DNA of 64,000 nucleotides from CAWAPS01 sp963783945 (lineage in GTDB: Bacteria; Actinomycetota; Acidimicrobiia; Acidimicrobiales; Palsa-688). The notes under the pieces were generated by a model that had not been told where the DNA came from, did no database searches, and worked only from the letters and a program-made list of their open reading frames with translations. The stretch is from NCBI GenBank assembly GCA_963783945.1, contig CAWAPS010000007.1, positions 496,001 to 560,000 on the forward strand, written 5' to 3'. The position numbers and the translations under genes are program-made. Below are positions 35,181 to 44,108 of this stretch, in pieces (the stretch's first letter is position 1; every line of letters begins with the position of its first letter).

Positions 35181-36397
35181 GGCCGGCCGCCTTCCTCGAA
35201 AGGCGTGTAGGGAAAATCGCTGAGCATCCGGTAGCCGTCCTCGGTGACGGCGACGATGTCTTCGGCCCGGTATCCACCTTGGCCGTCGTCCCAGATCACT
35301 GGTTCGAGCACCATCACCATGCCCGGCCGGAGAACGATGCTCTCGTCGAAGGCCTCACCGAGGTCGGTCCCGATGAAAGGCATCTCCGCGCTTTCGGTTC
35401 CGACGCCGTGGACCAGATAGAAGTGATCGAGCCAGGGCCGGCGATGCCGTTCGCCCTCGCTTGCGGCCCGGGCGAGCTCGAGCCCGGTCGCCCCTGGCTT
35501 GGTTGCTGCTAGCACCCGTTCCACCACCGCCTTCCACCGCCGGAGCTGGTCGGACTCTCGGGCCGTCGGGCCCCGGCTTCCGGGCCACCAGGTCCGGCCG
35601 AAATCCGATGCGTAGCCCTCGTAGAGGATGCCCGTGTCGACGAGGATCAGGTCGTCCTCCCGGAGGATGCGGTCTGACGAAGCGGTGGGAAAGGCGAGGT
35701 CGCCGTGCACCGTCCACGGCCCGTCGGCGATGGCCCGAGGCGTCGCCTGCCAGATGGGGTCGATGGCGTTGGCGGTCGCGCCCAGCTCGAAGATCCGTCG
35801 CAGGAAGACGGCGCTGAGCTCGTTCTGGCGGACTCCGGGGCGGAGGGCGGCGTAAACGTCGTACATGGCCAGCTCGTTGATGCGCTGTGACCGCCGGATG
35901 CATTCGATCTCGTCGTCGGTCTTGACGAGCTTGGCCTCACCCAGCACCTCGTCGGCTCCGAGGACCGAAGCCCGGCCCAGCAAGTGAGGGAGGTGCAGGT
36001 AGGCCGGCGCGCTCAGCTCGTCGATCGCGACCGTGAGCTCGCCGGGACCGGCGATGTCACGGACCGCGCCGGCCAGAGAACCGACGCCTTCGACGAATTC
36101 GGGGGCGAGCGGTCCGTGCACGTGGGCGGGCGGAAGGTCCGGTGGCACGCCTTCGGGATAGGCCGTGAACAAGTGTGGGAGTCCGGCCCCGTCGACAATG
36201 GCAATCGCCGGCTCGTGCACCGAGCGGCCCAGCTCCGCCGCCGCCCACCGGGCGCCGGTCGCATAGTGGACGTTGCCGGTGCCGGTGAGCACCAACACGT
36301 CGATGCCGCGACGCTCCATGGCGGCCTGGAGCTTGGTCCGGCGGTCTCGGCGCATCCGGCCAAGATCGAGGTCCTCAAGGGGGAACAACGGATTCAC
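35177..36397 (-). CDS. M24-family Xaa-Pro peptidase-like hydrolase with complete metal site
   Basis: From GTG 36397 (CGGAGC upstream) a 406-residue protein. The pita-bread domain keeps all five ligands by alignment: Asp254 (LVDTGILYEG), Asp265 (ASDFGRTW), His330 (YLVHGVGTESAE), Glu365 (VMVLEPVIW) and Glu379 (YRAEDIVAV). Such enzymes cut Xaa-Pro bonds or hydrolyse related C-N bonds (ectoine hydrolase, DddP). It is the first gene of a pair with the ligand-deficient M24 gene and divergent from a TauD-type dioxygenase. In a catabolic setting a non-peptide amide substrate is likely. Confidence 0.87.
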   Translation of the reverse strand: MNPLFPLEDLDLGRMRRDRRTKLQAAMERRGIDVLVLTGTGNVHYATGARWAAAELGRSVHEPAIAIVDGAGLPHLFTAYPEGVPPDLPPAHVHGPLAPEFVEGVGSLAGAVRDIAGPGELTVAIDELSAPAYLHLPHLLGRASVLGADEVLGEAKLVKTDDEIECIRRSQRINELAMYDVYAALRPGVRQNELSAVFLRRIFELGATANAIDPIWQATPRAIADGPWTVHGDLAFPTASSDRILREDDLILVDTGILYEGYASDFGRTWWPGSRGPTARESDQLRRWKAVVERVLAATKPGATGLELARAASEGERHRRPWLDHFYLVHGVGTESAEMPFIGTDLGEAFDESIVLRPGMVMVLEPVIWDDGQGGYRAEDIVAVTEDGYRMLSDFPYTPFEEGGRP

Positions 36398-36560
36398 GGT
36401 TTGCTCCGAATCGCTCGGGTAGGCCCGCTCACAATGTAGGTAGTCACGGCGGCATGTGCCTCCTCTGAACCAAAGCGCACGAGACGCCGTCAGAGCATGA
36501 TGTCCGGACGCTTCGTGTAACCTGAGCCGCGCTCTTTGAACCACCTACCGCCCGGGGGTT

Positions 36561-37454
36561 GTGATGCGGGTTGTGCCGGTCTCCGACGTGCTCGGTGTCG
36601 AGCTGCTGGACCTCGATCTGACGCGCCAGTGCAGTACCGGGGAGCAGGCCGAGCTGCGCCGGCTCTTCTGTGACCACCACTTCATCCTGGTTCGCGGCCA
36701 GGAGGTCTCCGATGATGACCAGGATCGGTTCGTCGGCTACTTCGGTCCTGTCCACATCTGGTCCGACGGGCGGCGGGAGACCTACGTCACCAACCGGTCG
36801 GAGGAGGCCATAACCCCGGGCACGGCTCCGATCATGTGGCACTCCGACGGCACCTTCGGACCCCGACCCGGAATCGCCACGTCGCTGTGGGCCGAGCAGG
36901 TTGCGCCTGAGGTCGTGCCGACCATCTACGCCAATGCCGTCCGCGTCCTCGATCGCCTGCCGTCCGATCTTCGCCACCGCATCGACGCCATGAGCGCGCT
37001 CCACCTGCGGGACACCCACTCGAAGCGAACCGATCGAGACTGGTGCCTGGAGGAGCTTCCCGCCGATGTGCCACCCGGCCGCTTCTTCAGCGCAGAGCAG
37101 CCGATCGTGTACCAGATGCCGCACAGCGGCCAGAAGACACTTATGGTGAACCAGCTTCTGACCAGCCATGTCGTCGGCATGCCGCGCCAGGACAGTGAAG
37201 CGCTACTGCAGGAGCTGTTCGCCTACCTCTACGCCCCGGACAACGTCTATACCCACCACTGGCAGACAAACGACCTCATCATCTGGGACAACCTGGCCCT
37301 CAACCACTGCCGGCCGGCCGAGCTGGGGTCGGCTCTGCGTCACCTGCGCCGGCTGTCGCTGGACGGCTGGTACACCGGCGACGGGGTGCTCGACTGGCGA
37401 GAGGAGAATGGCGGAGGCTTCGCCGTTCCCAGCCCCAAGCAAGCCGCAATGTGA
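36561..37454 (+). CDS. TauD/TfdA-family 2-oxoglutarate-dependent dioxygenase
   Basis: A 297-residue protein with the Fe(II) triad His94/Asp96 (MWHSDGTFGPRPGIATSLWA) and His249 (NLALNHCRPA), and a 2-oxoglutarate-binding Arg at 263/264 (HLRRLSLDG). YANAVRVLDRLPSDLRHRID is also typical. These enzymes hydroxylate small molecules such as taurine or 2,4-D, causing C-S, C-O or C-N cleavage. It starts at ATG 36561 or the following ATG. It is divergent from the M24 pair, with a 163-bp shared promoter region. Confidence 0.93.
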   Translation: MMRVVPVSDVLGVELLDLDLTRQCSTGEQAELRRLFCDHHFILVRGQEVSDDDQDRFVGYFGPVHIWSDGRRETYVTNRSEEAITPGTAPIMWHSDGTFGPRPGIATSLWAEQVAPEVVPTIYANAVRVLDRLPSDLRHRIDAMSALHLRDTHSKRTDRDWCLEELPADVPPGRFFSAEQPIVYQMPHSGQKTLMVNQLLTSHVVGMPRQDSEALLQELFAYLYAPDNVYTHHWQTNDLIIWDNLALNHCRPAELGSALRHLRRLSLDGWYTGDGVLDWREENGGGFAVPSPKQAAM

Positions 37455-37529
37455 CCGCCGGGCCTCACGCCTCCCCCCGGCCGCCACTCGAGGGGGGCAC
37501 GGGCCGGCGGCCGGTGGTTGCCTGGCTTT

Positions 37530-37970
37530 TCAGACCTCCTGCACGTCAGGGAGGTCTCCGTAGTTCCACAGTTGTTTCTCGACGCGCTCTGCGATCCGCC
37601 AACCGTCGGGGGTGCGAACCATCTGGTCGTGATACTCGCCGCCGGTGAAAAAGGTGTTGCCGCTGTGGGCCACGCCGGTGAAGAAAAACGACGAGACCGC
37701 CTGGGCTCGATCTCCGTCGACGGTGACCCGGCGGTTGCCGACGAGATGGAGCCAAACCTTCTGCTGGACCCGTTGCTTGGCCAGCCAGTCGCTCACCGTC
37801 GCGTAGTTGCCGTCCATGCCTGCGTCGGCGTAGGAAATATGGGCATCGCTCGTGAACACCGTGGGCAGCATGTCGAATTTGTTGTCGTCGAGAGCGCTCA
37901 CGTACCGGTTCAGCAGTTCGTCGATCTCCAGTCGGTCGGCTAGCTCTTCGAACGTCGTTGGTCGGGCCAT
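37530..37970 (-). CDS. SnoaL-like (NTF2-fold) protein
   Basis: From ATG 37970 (GGAGGAGATGGG upstream) a 146-residue protein of the SnoaL_4 type: IDELLNRYVSALDDNKFDML, HISYADAGMDGNYATVSDWL, HLVGNRRVTVDGDRAQAVSS and GGEYHDQMVRTPDGWRIAER. Relatives include scytalone dehydratase-like and ring-hydroxylating-dioxygenase-beta-like proteins. His and Asp residues in the pocket (HISYAD) suit a lyase or hydratase. It is convergent with the dioxygenase and lies in the catabolic island. Confidence 0.85.
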   Translation of the reverse strand: MARPTTFEELADRLEIDELLNRYVSALDDNKFDMLPTVFTSDAHISYADAGMDGNYATVSDWLAKQRVQQKVWLHLVGNRRVTVDGDRAQAVSSFFFTGVAHSGNTFFTGGEYHDQMVRTPDGWRIAERVEKQLWNYGDLPDVQEV

Positions 37971-38166
37971 CCCATCTCCTCCAGGCACTAGTCAGTTGGC
38001 GCGGCGAGGACTATAACGTCCGACGGCCGGCGCCGGTTGAACCAGCCGTTGCCGCCGGCCCTCGGCCACCAGGATGGCTGTTACGGCCGGGCATCGCCGC
38101 CCGACGCCTCGGATAAAGGCGGCGCCGATGCTGTTACGATCGGAAACAGGGGAGAAGGGAGGGCGG

Positions 38167-40476
38167 ATGCCCGGCGCACTGGAAGGGCTGCGAGTCGTCG
38201 ACCTAACGACGGGGCTGGCAGGGCCGCTCGCCACCATGACTCTCGGCGATCACGGTGCAGACGTGGTCAAGGTCGAGCCGCCCGGGGGGGACCCCCACCG
38301 ATCCTATGTGGGCTCCGTCGTGACCAACCGAGGCAAGCGCAGCGTCGTGCTGGACCTCGACGACCCGGCGGCGCGGGATCGTCTGGTCGAGTTGATCGGG
38401 ACGGCTGACGTGCTCGTCGAGAGCTTCGCCCCCGGCCACATGGCCGCCCGCAGCCTGAGCTACGAAACCGTCTCCGCCGATTTTCCCGCCCTGGTGTACA
38501 CCTCCTTGACCGGGTACCCCCGCACCACGGACGCCGCCGATCGCCCCGCCATCGATATCCTCGTCCAGGCCCGATCGGGTCAGCAGTTCGAGCAGCCTGG
38601 CTTTCGCGACGGTCCGATCTACCTGTACGCCCCGCTTCCGAGCATCGCCGCGTCCTATCTCACCGTCGAGGGAATTCTCGCTGCGCTTTATGTCCGTGAG
38701 ATCACAGGTAGAGGCCAGTGGGTGGAGACGTCGCTCTACCAGGGCGTTCTCGCGTTCACCACCCAGCTGTGGCAAGACGTCGAGACCAAAGCCGAACCGT
38801 GGATGGAGATCCCTCGCACGCCTCAGCCGAATATCTACGAGTGTGCCGACGGGCTGTGGGTCCATTCCATGCACATGGCGCTAGGGCGGGGTAAGGACCG
38901 CAGCGCCATCTGGAGAATCCTGGGCATCGATCCCGGTCCGGAGGGCGTTGACCTGGTCCGGATTGCTCAACACGACGTCCTGGTCTCTGAGGCAATGAAG
39001 CGAATCAACCGGCAGGACCTGCTCGACCAGTTCTGGGCCAATGGCATCCCTATCGCCCCGGTTCGCCCGGCCCACGAGGCGTTGCTCGATGAACAGGTGG
39101 CCAACAACGGCATGTCGGTGGAGGTGGAAGACCCGATCCACGGCCTGGTGCGCCAGGCCGGGATCAGCTTTCGGCTCCACGGTGCGCCGGCCTCGATGGT
39201 CCAGGGACCCCAGCCCGCAATCGGGCAGCACACCCACGACGTGCTCGGTGCGGTCAAAGGCGACGAGCAGCGAGCCCGCACCGTCAGACCGGCCAAGCGA
39301 CCCTTGGCCCACGCGCTCGAGGGCGTGCAGGTCCTCGATCTGGGCAACTTCCTGGCCGGTCCGTTCGGGCCCATGCTGCTCGGGGACCTCGGCGCGACGG
39401 TGTACAAGCTCGAATCGCCAGACGGCGACCAGATGCGCCACGTCACCCAGCCATTCAATGGGTGTCAGCGAGGCAAACTCGACATCGTTGCCGACCTCAA
39501 GACGCCGGAAGGCCGGGAGATCGCCCATCGATTGATTCGGCAGGTTGACGTAGTCCATCACAACATGCGCCCCGGGGTCGCCGAGCGGCTCGGTGTCGAC
39601 TACGCCACGGCGAAGACCCTGAATCCGTCGATTATCTATTGCCACACGACCATGTGGGGCAACGACGGCCCCCGCGCTTCCTGGCCCGGTTACGACCAGC
39701 TGGCCCAGTCCTCGTGCGGCCTGGAGTACGACCTGGGAGGCCAGGGCAACCCGCCCAACTGGTACCGCTTCGGAATGTGCGACCAGGGATGCGCCACCCA
39801 GTCAGCCCTGGCCGTCCTCATGGCCTTGTACTGGAGAGAGCGCACCGGTGAGGGTCAAATGGTAGATACGTCGATCGTCAACGCCGGCGTCTACTTCAAC
39901 ACCGACGCCTGGATCGGCCCGAACGGGTGGTCGGAGCGGCCCCGCAGCGATCAGCAGCAAACTGGCCTCGGACCGCTGTACCGGCTCTACCAGACGTCGG
40001 ACGGCTGGGTCGCCCTGGCCTGCCTCGGTGAATCGCACTGGTCGGCGCTGACTGTCGCCTGGCCCGAACTGCAGGAGGACGGCCGGTTCGCCGACGCCGC
40101 GGGCCGCCGGGACAACAACGCCGCCCTGGCCGACCGGTTGGCGGAGCTCTTCGCCGCCCGGACCGCCAAAGAGGCCTTCGAGGACCTCGACCGCGCCGGT
40201 GTCCCCGTAGAAGTTGCCGATCCCGACCTCGGACGCACGTGGTTCGACCAACCCGACCTGATAGCTGCTGGCCTGGTAGCCGACTATCAGCATCCCCGCT
40301 ACGGACGGTTTCGCCAGTTCGGCCACCTAATACATCTCTCCGAGACGCCCGGCCTCATCTCCCGGCCGCCCCCGCTGCTCGGCCAGCACTCGCGTGAGAT
40401 TCTCACCGATCTGGGTTACTCGCCCGGGGAGATCGGGGTGCTGCGGGAAAAACGGGTGACCGTTTGGCCGGACTGA
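38167..40476 (+). CDS. Tandem family III CoA-transferase (CaiB/BaiF) fusion
   Basis: From ATG 38167 (GGGGAGAAGGGAGGG upstream) a 769-residue protein with two CaiB/BaiF domains: residues 1-365 (ALEGLRVVDLTTGLAGPLAT) and 380-769 (ALEGVQVLDLGNFLAGPFGP). By eye alignment to formyl-CoA transferase, the catalytic Asp is kept in the second half (Asp539, FGMCDQGCATQSALAVLMAL) but replaced by Ser159 in the first (APLPSIAASYLTVEGILAAL). Family III enzymes move CoA between carboxylic acids. Ordinary members are single-domain and work as interlocked dimers, so the fusion may mimic a heterodimer with one active site. Next genes are a P450 and an amidohydrolase. Confidence 0.92.
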   Translation: MPGALEGLRVVDLTTGLAGPLATMTLGDHGADVVKVEPPGGDPHRSYVGSVVTNRGKRSVVLDLDDPAARDRLVELIGTADVLVESFAPGHMAARSLSYETVSADFPALVYTSLTGYPRTTDAADRPAIDILVQARSGQQFEQPGFRDGPIYLYAPLPSIAASYLTVEGILAALYVREITGRGQWVETSLYQGVLAFTTQLWQDVETKAEPWMEIPRTPQPNIYECADGLWVHSMHMALGRGKDRSAIWRILGIDPGPEGVDLVRIAQHDVLVSEAMKRINRQDLLDQFWANGIPIAPVRPAHEALLDEQVANNGMSVEVEDPIHGLVRQAGISFRLHGAPASMVQGPQPAIGQHTHDVLGAVKGDEQRARTVRPAKRPLAHALEGVQVLDLGNFLAGPFGPMLLGDLGATVYKLESPDGDQMRHVTQPFNGCQRGKLDIVADLKTPEGREIAHRLIRQVDVVHHNMRPGVAERLGVDYATAKTLNPSIIYCHTTMWGNDGPRASWPGYDQLAQSSCGLEYDLGGQGNPPNWYRFGMCDQGCATQSALAVLMALYWRERTGEGQMVDTSIVNAGVYFNTDAWIGPNGWSERPRSDQQQTGLGPLYRLYQTSDGWVALACLGESHWSALTVAWPELQEDGRFADAAGRRDNNAALADRLAELFAARTAKEAFEDLDRAGVPVEVADPDLGRTWFDQPDLIAAGLVADYQHPRYGRFRQFGHLIHLSETPGLISRPPPLLGQHSREILTDLGYSPGEIGVLREKRVTVWPD

Positions 40477-40560
40477 CCGACGGACATAATGGTGCCCCTG
40501 AGCAGGTCGGGCGAATTGGCCGGGTGAAAGGCGAGGTGGGCGAGCGACACGCTACCGTCG

Positions 40561-40575
40561 TGTAACGTTGTTACA
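40561..40575. promoter_or_regulatory. Operator-like palindrome TGTAAC-GTT-GTTACA upstream of the P450 gene
   Basis: A perfect inverted repeat with a 3-base centre, 55 bp before the GTG start. AT-rich half sites with AAC/GTT in GC-rich DNA are typical of TetR- or FadR-type operators. No regulator gene of that type lies in the window. Confidence 0.5.
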
Positions 40576-40630
40576 TCTGATCTGGAGGGTGGGGCCCCGG
40601 CGCCAGCCACGCGAACCCAAGGAGCGCACA

Positions 40631-41860
40631 GTGCAGGAAACCCACGACACTCAAGGTGGCCGCGTGTTCGACGTGGACCTCGATCTCGAGACCAGGCGCC
40701 GGCCCCAATCGATGTACAAACAGCTGCGGCAGGTCTCGGACGGCATGCGGGCCGAAGGCTCGGTTCTGCGCCGGGAGGGCTCTGGAGTGGTCGTGTGTAC
40801 CCGAGCTGACGTCGATACCGTTCTCCGGCAACCGGAGATTTTCTCTTCGGACATGCCGGCGGCCGACCTGAAAAACACCCGGCCGCTGATCCCGCTGCAA
40901 ATCGACCCTCCGGATCACCGGAAGTTCCGCCGGGTCCTCGACCCCCAGTTCGCGCCGCAGCGGATGCAGCGGCTCGAGGAGCCGATGGCCCGCCTGGTCA
41001 ACGAGCTCATCGACTCCTTCGGCGATCAGGAGGAGATCGACTTTGCCAGTCAGTTCTCCGTTCCCTTCCCGTCCCTGGTGCTCCTGGAGCTGGTCGGAAT
41101 CGCTCGAGAAGAGCTTCCGGTCTTGATCCGGCTCAAGAACGGCATCGTCCGTCCTCACCACGTCGTCGGTACATCCATCGGCCACCCCGACGCCGCGGCC
41201 TACCAGCAGACGAGCGCCGAGGCCATGTACCAGTACCTGGCCGATGTGCTGGACTCGGACGATCTCGACGCCAGGGACGGCCTGCTCCACCGCTTGGTTG
41301 ACACCGAGGTCGACGGTGAGCGTCTGAGCCGCGAAACCATCATCGACATCGGCTTTCTGTTCCTTATCGCCGGCCTCGACGACGTCCCTGCCGCGATCGA
41401 GTGCTTTTTCGCCTATCTCGCGGACCACCCGGACCACCGCCGCACGCTGGTCGCCGACCCGGCGATAATCCCCCGCGTCGTCGAGGAGCTGCTGCGCTGG
41501 GAAACCCCGGTGCCATTGATCGCCCGCGTGGCGGCCAAGGACACCGAGCTCGGGGGTTGCCCGATAGCTGCGGGAGAGCTGATAACCGTGTTGATCGCCT
41601 CGGCCAACACCGACGACACAGAGCTCCCCGACGCCGATCTGGTCCGGTGGGACCGGGAAGCTAACCGCCATCTCACCTTCGGGGGCGGTATTCATCGATG
41701 CGTCGGCTCCCACCTGGCCCGCCTCATTCTTCGCGTCGCCCTGCGGGAATGGCACGCCCGGATCCCGGACTACCGGATCAAGCCTGGCGTCGAATTGGCC
41801 TTTCTGGCCGGGGTGCGGACCCTCGATTCGTTTCCCATGGTCCTCGGGATGTCGGCGTGA
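40631..41860 (+). CDS. Cytochrome P450 with altered I-helix motif
   Basis: From GTG 40631 (AAGGAG upstream) a 409-residue bacterial class I P450. It has the ExxR (Glu286-Arg289 in EELLRWETPVP), the PPDHRKFRR region and the heme loop FGGGIHRCVGSHLARL (Cys357). The I-helix reads LIAGLDDVPAAI: the usual AGxDT Thr is Asp251. That Thr normally helps to activate O2, so the enzyme may use peroxide or a substrate hydroxyl, or do unusual chemistry. An operator-like palindrome is upstream. It sits between a CoA-transferase and a D-aminoacylase-type gene, so it probably acts in their pathway. Redox partners are not in the window. Confidence 0.93.
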   Translation: MQETHDTQGGRVFDVDLDLETRRRPQSMYKQLRQVSDGMRAEGSVLRREGSGVVVCTRADVDTVLRQPEIFSSDMPAADLKNTRPLIPLQIDPPDHRKFRRVLDPQFAPQRMQRLEEPMARLVNELIDSFGDQEEIDFASQFSVPFPSLVLLELVGIAREELPVLIRLKNGIVRPHHVVGTSIGHPDAAAYQQTSAEAMYQYLADVLDSDDLDARDGLLHRLVDTEVDGERLSRETIIDIGFLFLIAGLDDVPAAIECFFAYLADHPDHRRTLVADPAIIPRVVEELLRWETPVPLIARVAAKDTELGGCPIAAGELITVLIASANTDDTELPDADLVRWDREANRHLTFGGGIHRCVGSHLARLILRVALREWHARIPDYRIKPGVELAFLAGVRTLDSFPMVLGMSA

Positions 41861-41953
41861 ATCTCCTGGTGGCCGCCCACGACTCGGGTTGCTCCCCCGG
41901 CAGACGCTTCGATATGTCACAATTTCAGCACGCAACCCACAGGAGACCGGCCA

Positions 41954-43660
41954 ATGGCATATGACCTCGTAGTTCGCAACGGGATCGTGATCGATGGGAC
42001 GGGTGCGCCGCGCCAGCAAGCAGATGTGGCGGTCGTAAACGGCCGAATCGCTGAGGTCGGCACGGTCGAGGAATCTGGACGGGAGGAAATCGACGCCGAG
42101 GGCCACGTCGTCGCTCCGGGGTTCGTCGACGGCCACACGCATATGGACGCCCAGCTGTTCTGGGACCAGCTCGGCACTTCGTCCTGCTGGCACGGGGTCA
42201 CCACGGTGGTGATGGGCAACTGCGGGTTCACCCTGGCGCCCGCCCACCCCGATAAACGCGGTCTCGTCGTCCGTAACCTCGAGCGCGCTGAGGACATCTC
42301 GGCCGACGCCATGGCCCAGGGCCTCCGCTGGACCTGGTCGACGTTTTCCGAGTACCTCGACGCGGTCGAGGCCGCGCCCAAGGGCATCAACTACGCCGGC
42401 GCCATAGGTCACTCCGCCCTGCGCACGTGGGCCATGGGGGAGCGAGCGTTCTTCGAGCCGGCCACTGGGGACGACTTGATGCTGATGGAACGGGAGCTGA
42501 GCGACGCCCTGCGGGCGGGGGCGGTGGGCCTCACCACGTCGCGGAGCGACAATCACGCCACGTCTGACAACCATCCCGTGGCGTCGCGGCTGGCCACGTG
42601 GGACGAGGTACGGGCGCTTGTCAACCTGGTCGGCCGCGAGAGCGAGGGCGTATTCGAGCTGGCCCTCACCGCAGAACTGATCTGGGGAGACGACCCCAGC
42701 GGGGCCAAGGAATTCCGCAGTCCGCTCAAGGACCTGGCCATCGAGAGCGGGGTGCCCGTCGTGTTCGGCGTGTTCGCGACGCCGCGGCACCCTAGCCTGA
42801 TCCCGCTGATCGAGAGCACGGTGGCGGAAGGCGGGCAGATGTACGGCCTCACCCACTGCCGCGGCGTATCGGTAATGCAATCGTTCAAGACCCGTCTGGC
42901 CTTCGATGTCCTTGCCGAGTGGAAGGAAGTGCGAACAAAGCCGCTCGACCAGCAGAGGGCGCTGTTGCGCGATCCCGCCGTGCGCGCCCGTTTGGTGCAC
43001 GCGGCATACCACGGCGACTACGGCAGACCGCTCGGAGCCGAGGCCCGCAAGCCCAACTTCGAGTCGTTCTACATAATGGACTCGGCCTATCTGCCGAATC
43101 CCAGCGTCGGGCAGGTGGCCCGCCAGCGCGGCGTGGATCCGGTGGAGCTGATGATCGACGTCGCACTCGAACGCGATTTCGACGCCTTCTTCATCCAGTA
43201 TCTCACCCATCAAACCGACGACCGGGCTTTGGTCGAACTGCTCAAGAACCCCCACACGGCCATGACGTTCTCCGACGCCGGCGCCCATGTGAGCCAGATC
43301 CTCGACGCGTCTATCCAGACCCACCTGCTGGCGTACTGGGTGCGGGAGCGGGAAGCCCTCACGTTGGAGGAAGCCATTCCCATGATCACCCGGCGCCCGG
43401 CGGAGGTGTGGCGGCTGCACGACCGGGGTCAGCTACGTCCGGGTTACGCGGCCGACGTCACCATCTTCGACCCGGCCACGGTTGCGCCCGACATGCCGCA
43501 GGTCGCCAATGATCTGCCGGGCGGGTCCCGCCGGCTGGTCCAGACGGCGCACGGCTACAAGGCGACGATCGTGAACGGCGAGGTTCTGATGCGCGACGGG
43601 CAGCCGACCGAGGCGCGGTCGGGTCAGCTGCTGAGGGGCGGCCGGCTCTCCGTCGGGTAG
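41954..43660 (+). CDS. D-aminoacylase/N-acyl-D-amino-acid deacylase-type amidohydrolase
   Basis: A 568-residue amidohydrolase. The N-terminal beta-sandwich and metal motif GFVDGHTHMDAQLFWD (His61, His63) are followed by MGNCGFTLAPAHPDKRG with Cys90, typical of the D-aminoacylase subgroup. TMTFSDAGAHVSQILDASIQ carries the catalytic Asp, and the family C-terminus RPGYAADVTIFDPATV is present. Such enzymes hydrolyse N-acyl amides or cyclic ureas using Zn. CAGGAG lies before ATG 41954. It is 93 bp after the P450 stop, the last gene of the catabolic run. Confidence 0.92.
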   Translation: MAYDLVVRNGIVIDGTGAPRQQADVAVVNGRIAEVGTVEESGREEIDAEGHVVAPGFVDGHTHMDAQLFWDQLGTSSCWHGVTTVVMGNCGFTLAPAHPDKRGLVVRNLERAEDISADAMAQGLRWTWSTFSEYLDAVEAAPKGINYAGAIGHSALRTWAMGERAFFEPATGDDLMLMERELSDALRAGAVGLTTSRSDNHATSDNHPVASRLATWDEVRALVNLVGRESEGVFELALTAELIWGDDPSGAKEFRSPLKDLAIESGVPVVFGVFATPRHPSLIPLIESTVAEGGQMYGLTHCRGVSVMQSFKTRLAFDVLAEWKEVRTKPLDQQRALLRDPAVRARLVHAAYHGDYGRPLGAEARKPNFESFYIMDSAYLPNPSVGQVARQRGVDPVELMIDVALERDFDAFFIQYLTHQTDDRALVELLKNPHTAMTFSDAGAHVSQILDASIQTHLLAYWVREREALTLEEAIPMITRRPAEVWRLHDRGQLRPGYAADVTIFDPATVAPDMPQVANDLPGGSRRLVQTAHGYKATIVNGEVLMRDGQPTEARSGQLLRGGRLSVG

Positions 43661-44108
43661 CGGGCGGCTCCGTCCTCATGCCACGTCGACGGCCGGTCGG
43701 TGATGCTGTGAGAGGAAGCCTGTCGAGGAAGATTCTGCGCTGTAATCACTCTGAGTGGTAGGCGTCACTACTGCGGGTGGGGCAGTCGCCCGGATGCAAA
43801 TGAAGTAGTGGGCCGACAGGCGGAGGAGTCGCTGGGGGGGGGTCGGCTGTCAACTGCGCCGGCCGGGACGTCGTTTACGTGGACGCTCGTGGCCCACAAC
43901 ACCGGGCCGAGCGACGCCGTCGGCCCCCTGACCATCGCCGACACCCTGCCCGGGCCGACCGCCACTCCCGGACCGGTCCGGATAGGCGACCCGCTGCCCT
44001 CCGGCCTGACGTACGAGGGATTCAGCGGCGCGGGCGGGACCTGGCTCGTAGCCCAGCTGGCCCGGCGGGTAGCCGGGTGGACGGCGGTGGGCGAGATACC
44101 CTCTGGCC
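43661..44108. other. Intergenic region with a DUF11-type remnant
   Basis: 448 bp. 43808-44108 encodes the domain remnant described separately; the first 150 bp hold nothing recognisable. Confidence 0.5.
43808..44108 (+). pseudogene. DUF11-type repeat-domain remnant
   Basis: The frame reads TAPAGTSFTWTLVAHNTGPS, DAVGPLTIADTLPGP and LPSGLTYEGFSGAGGTW. This is the pattern of the DUF11 domain of secreted adhesins (y.l.v.NtGPs.a..v.vtDtLP.gl.y). There is no start, signal peptide or end of the protein, so it is a fragment. The frame merges out of phase with the following kinase gene. Confidence 0.5.

Noticed and set aside
40571..43420. 949-codon minus-strand open frame across the P450 and amidohydrolase genes
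   Set aside because: It is the antisense shadow of two genes with clear catalytic motifs; its translation is His/Gly/Arg-rich without recognisable domains.
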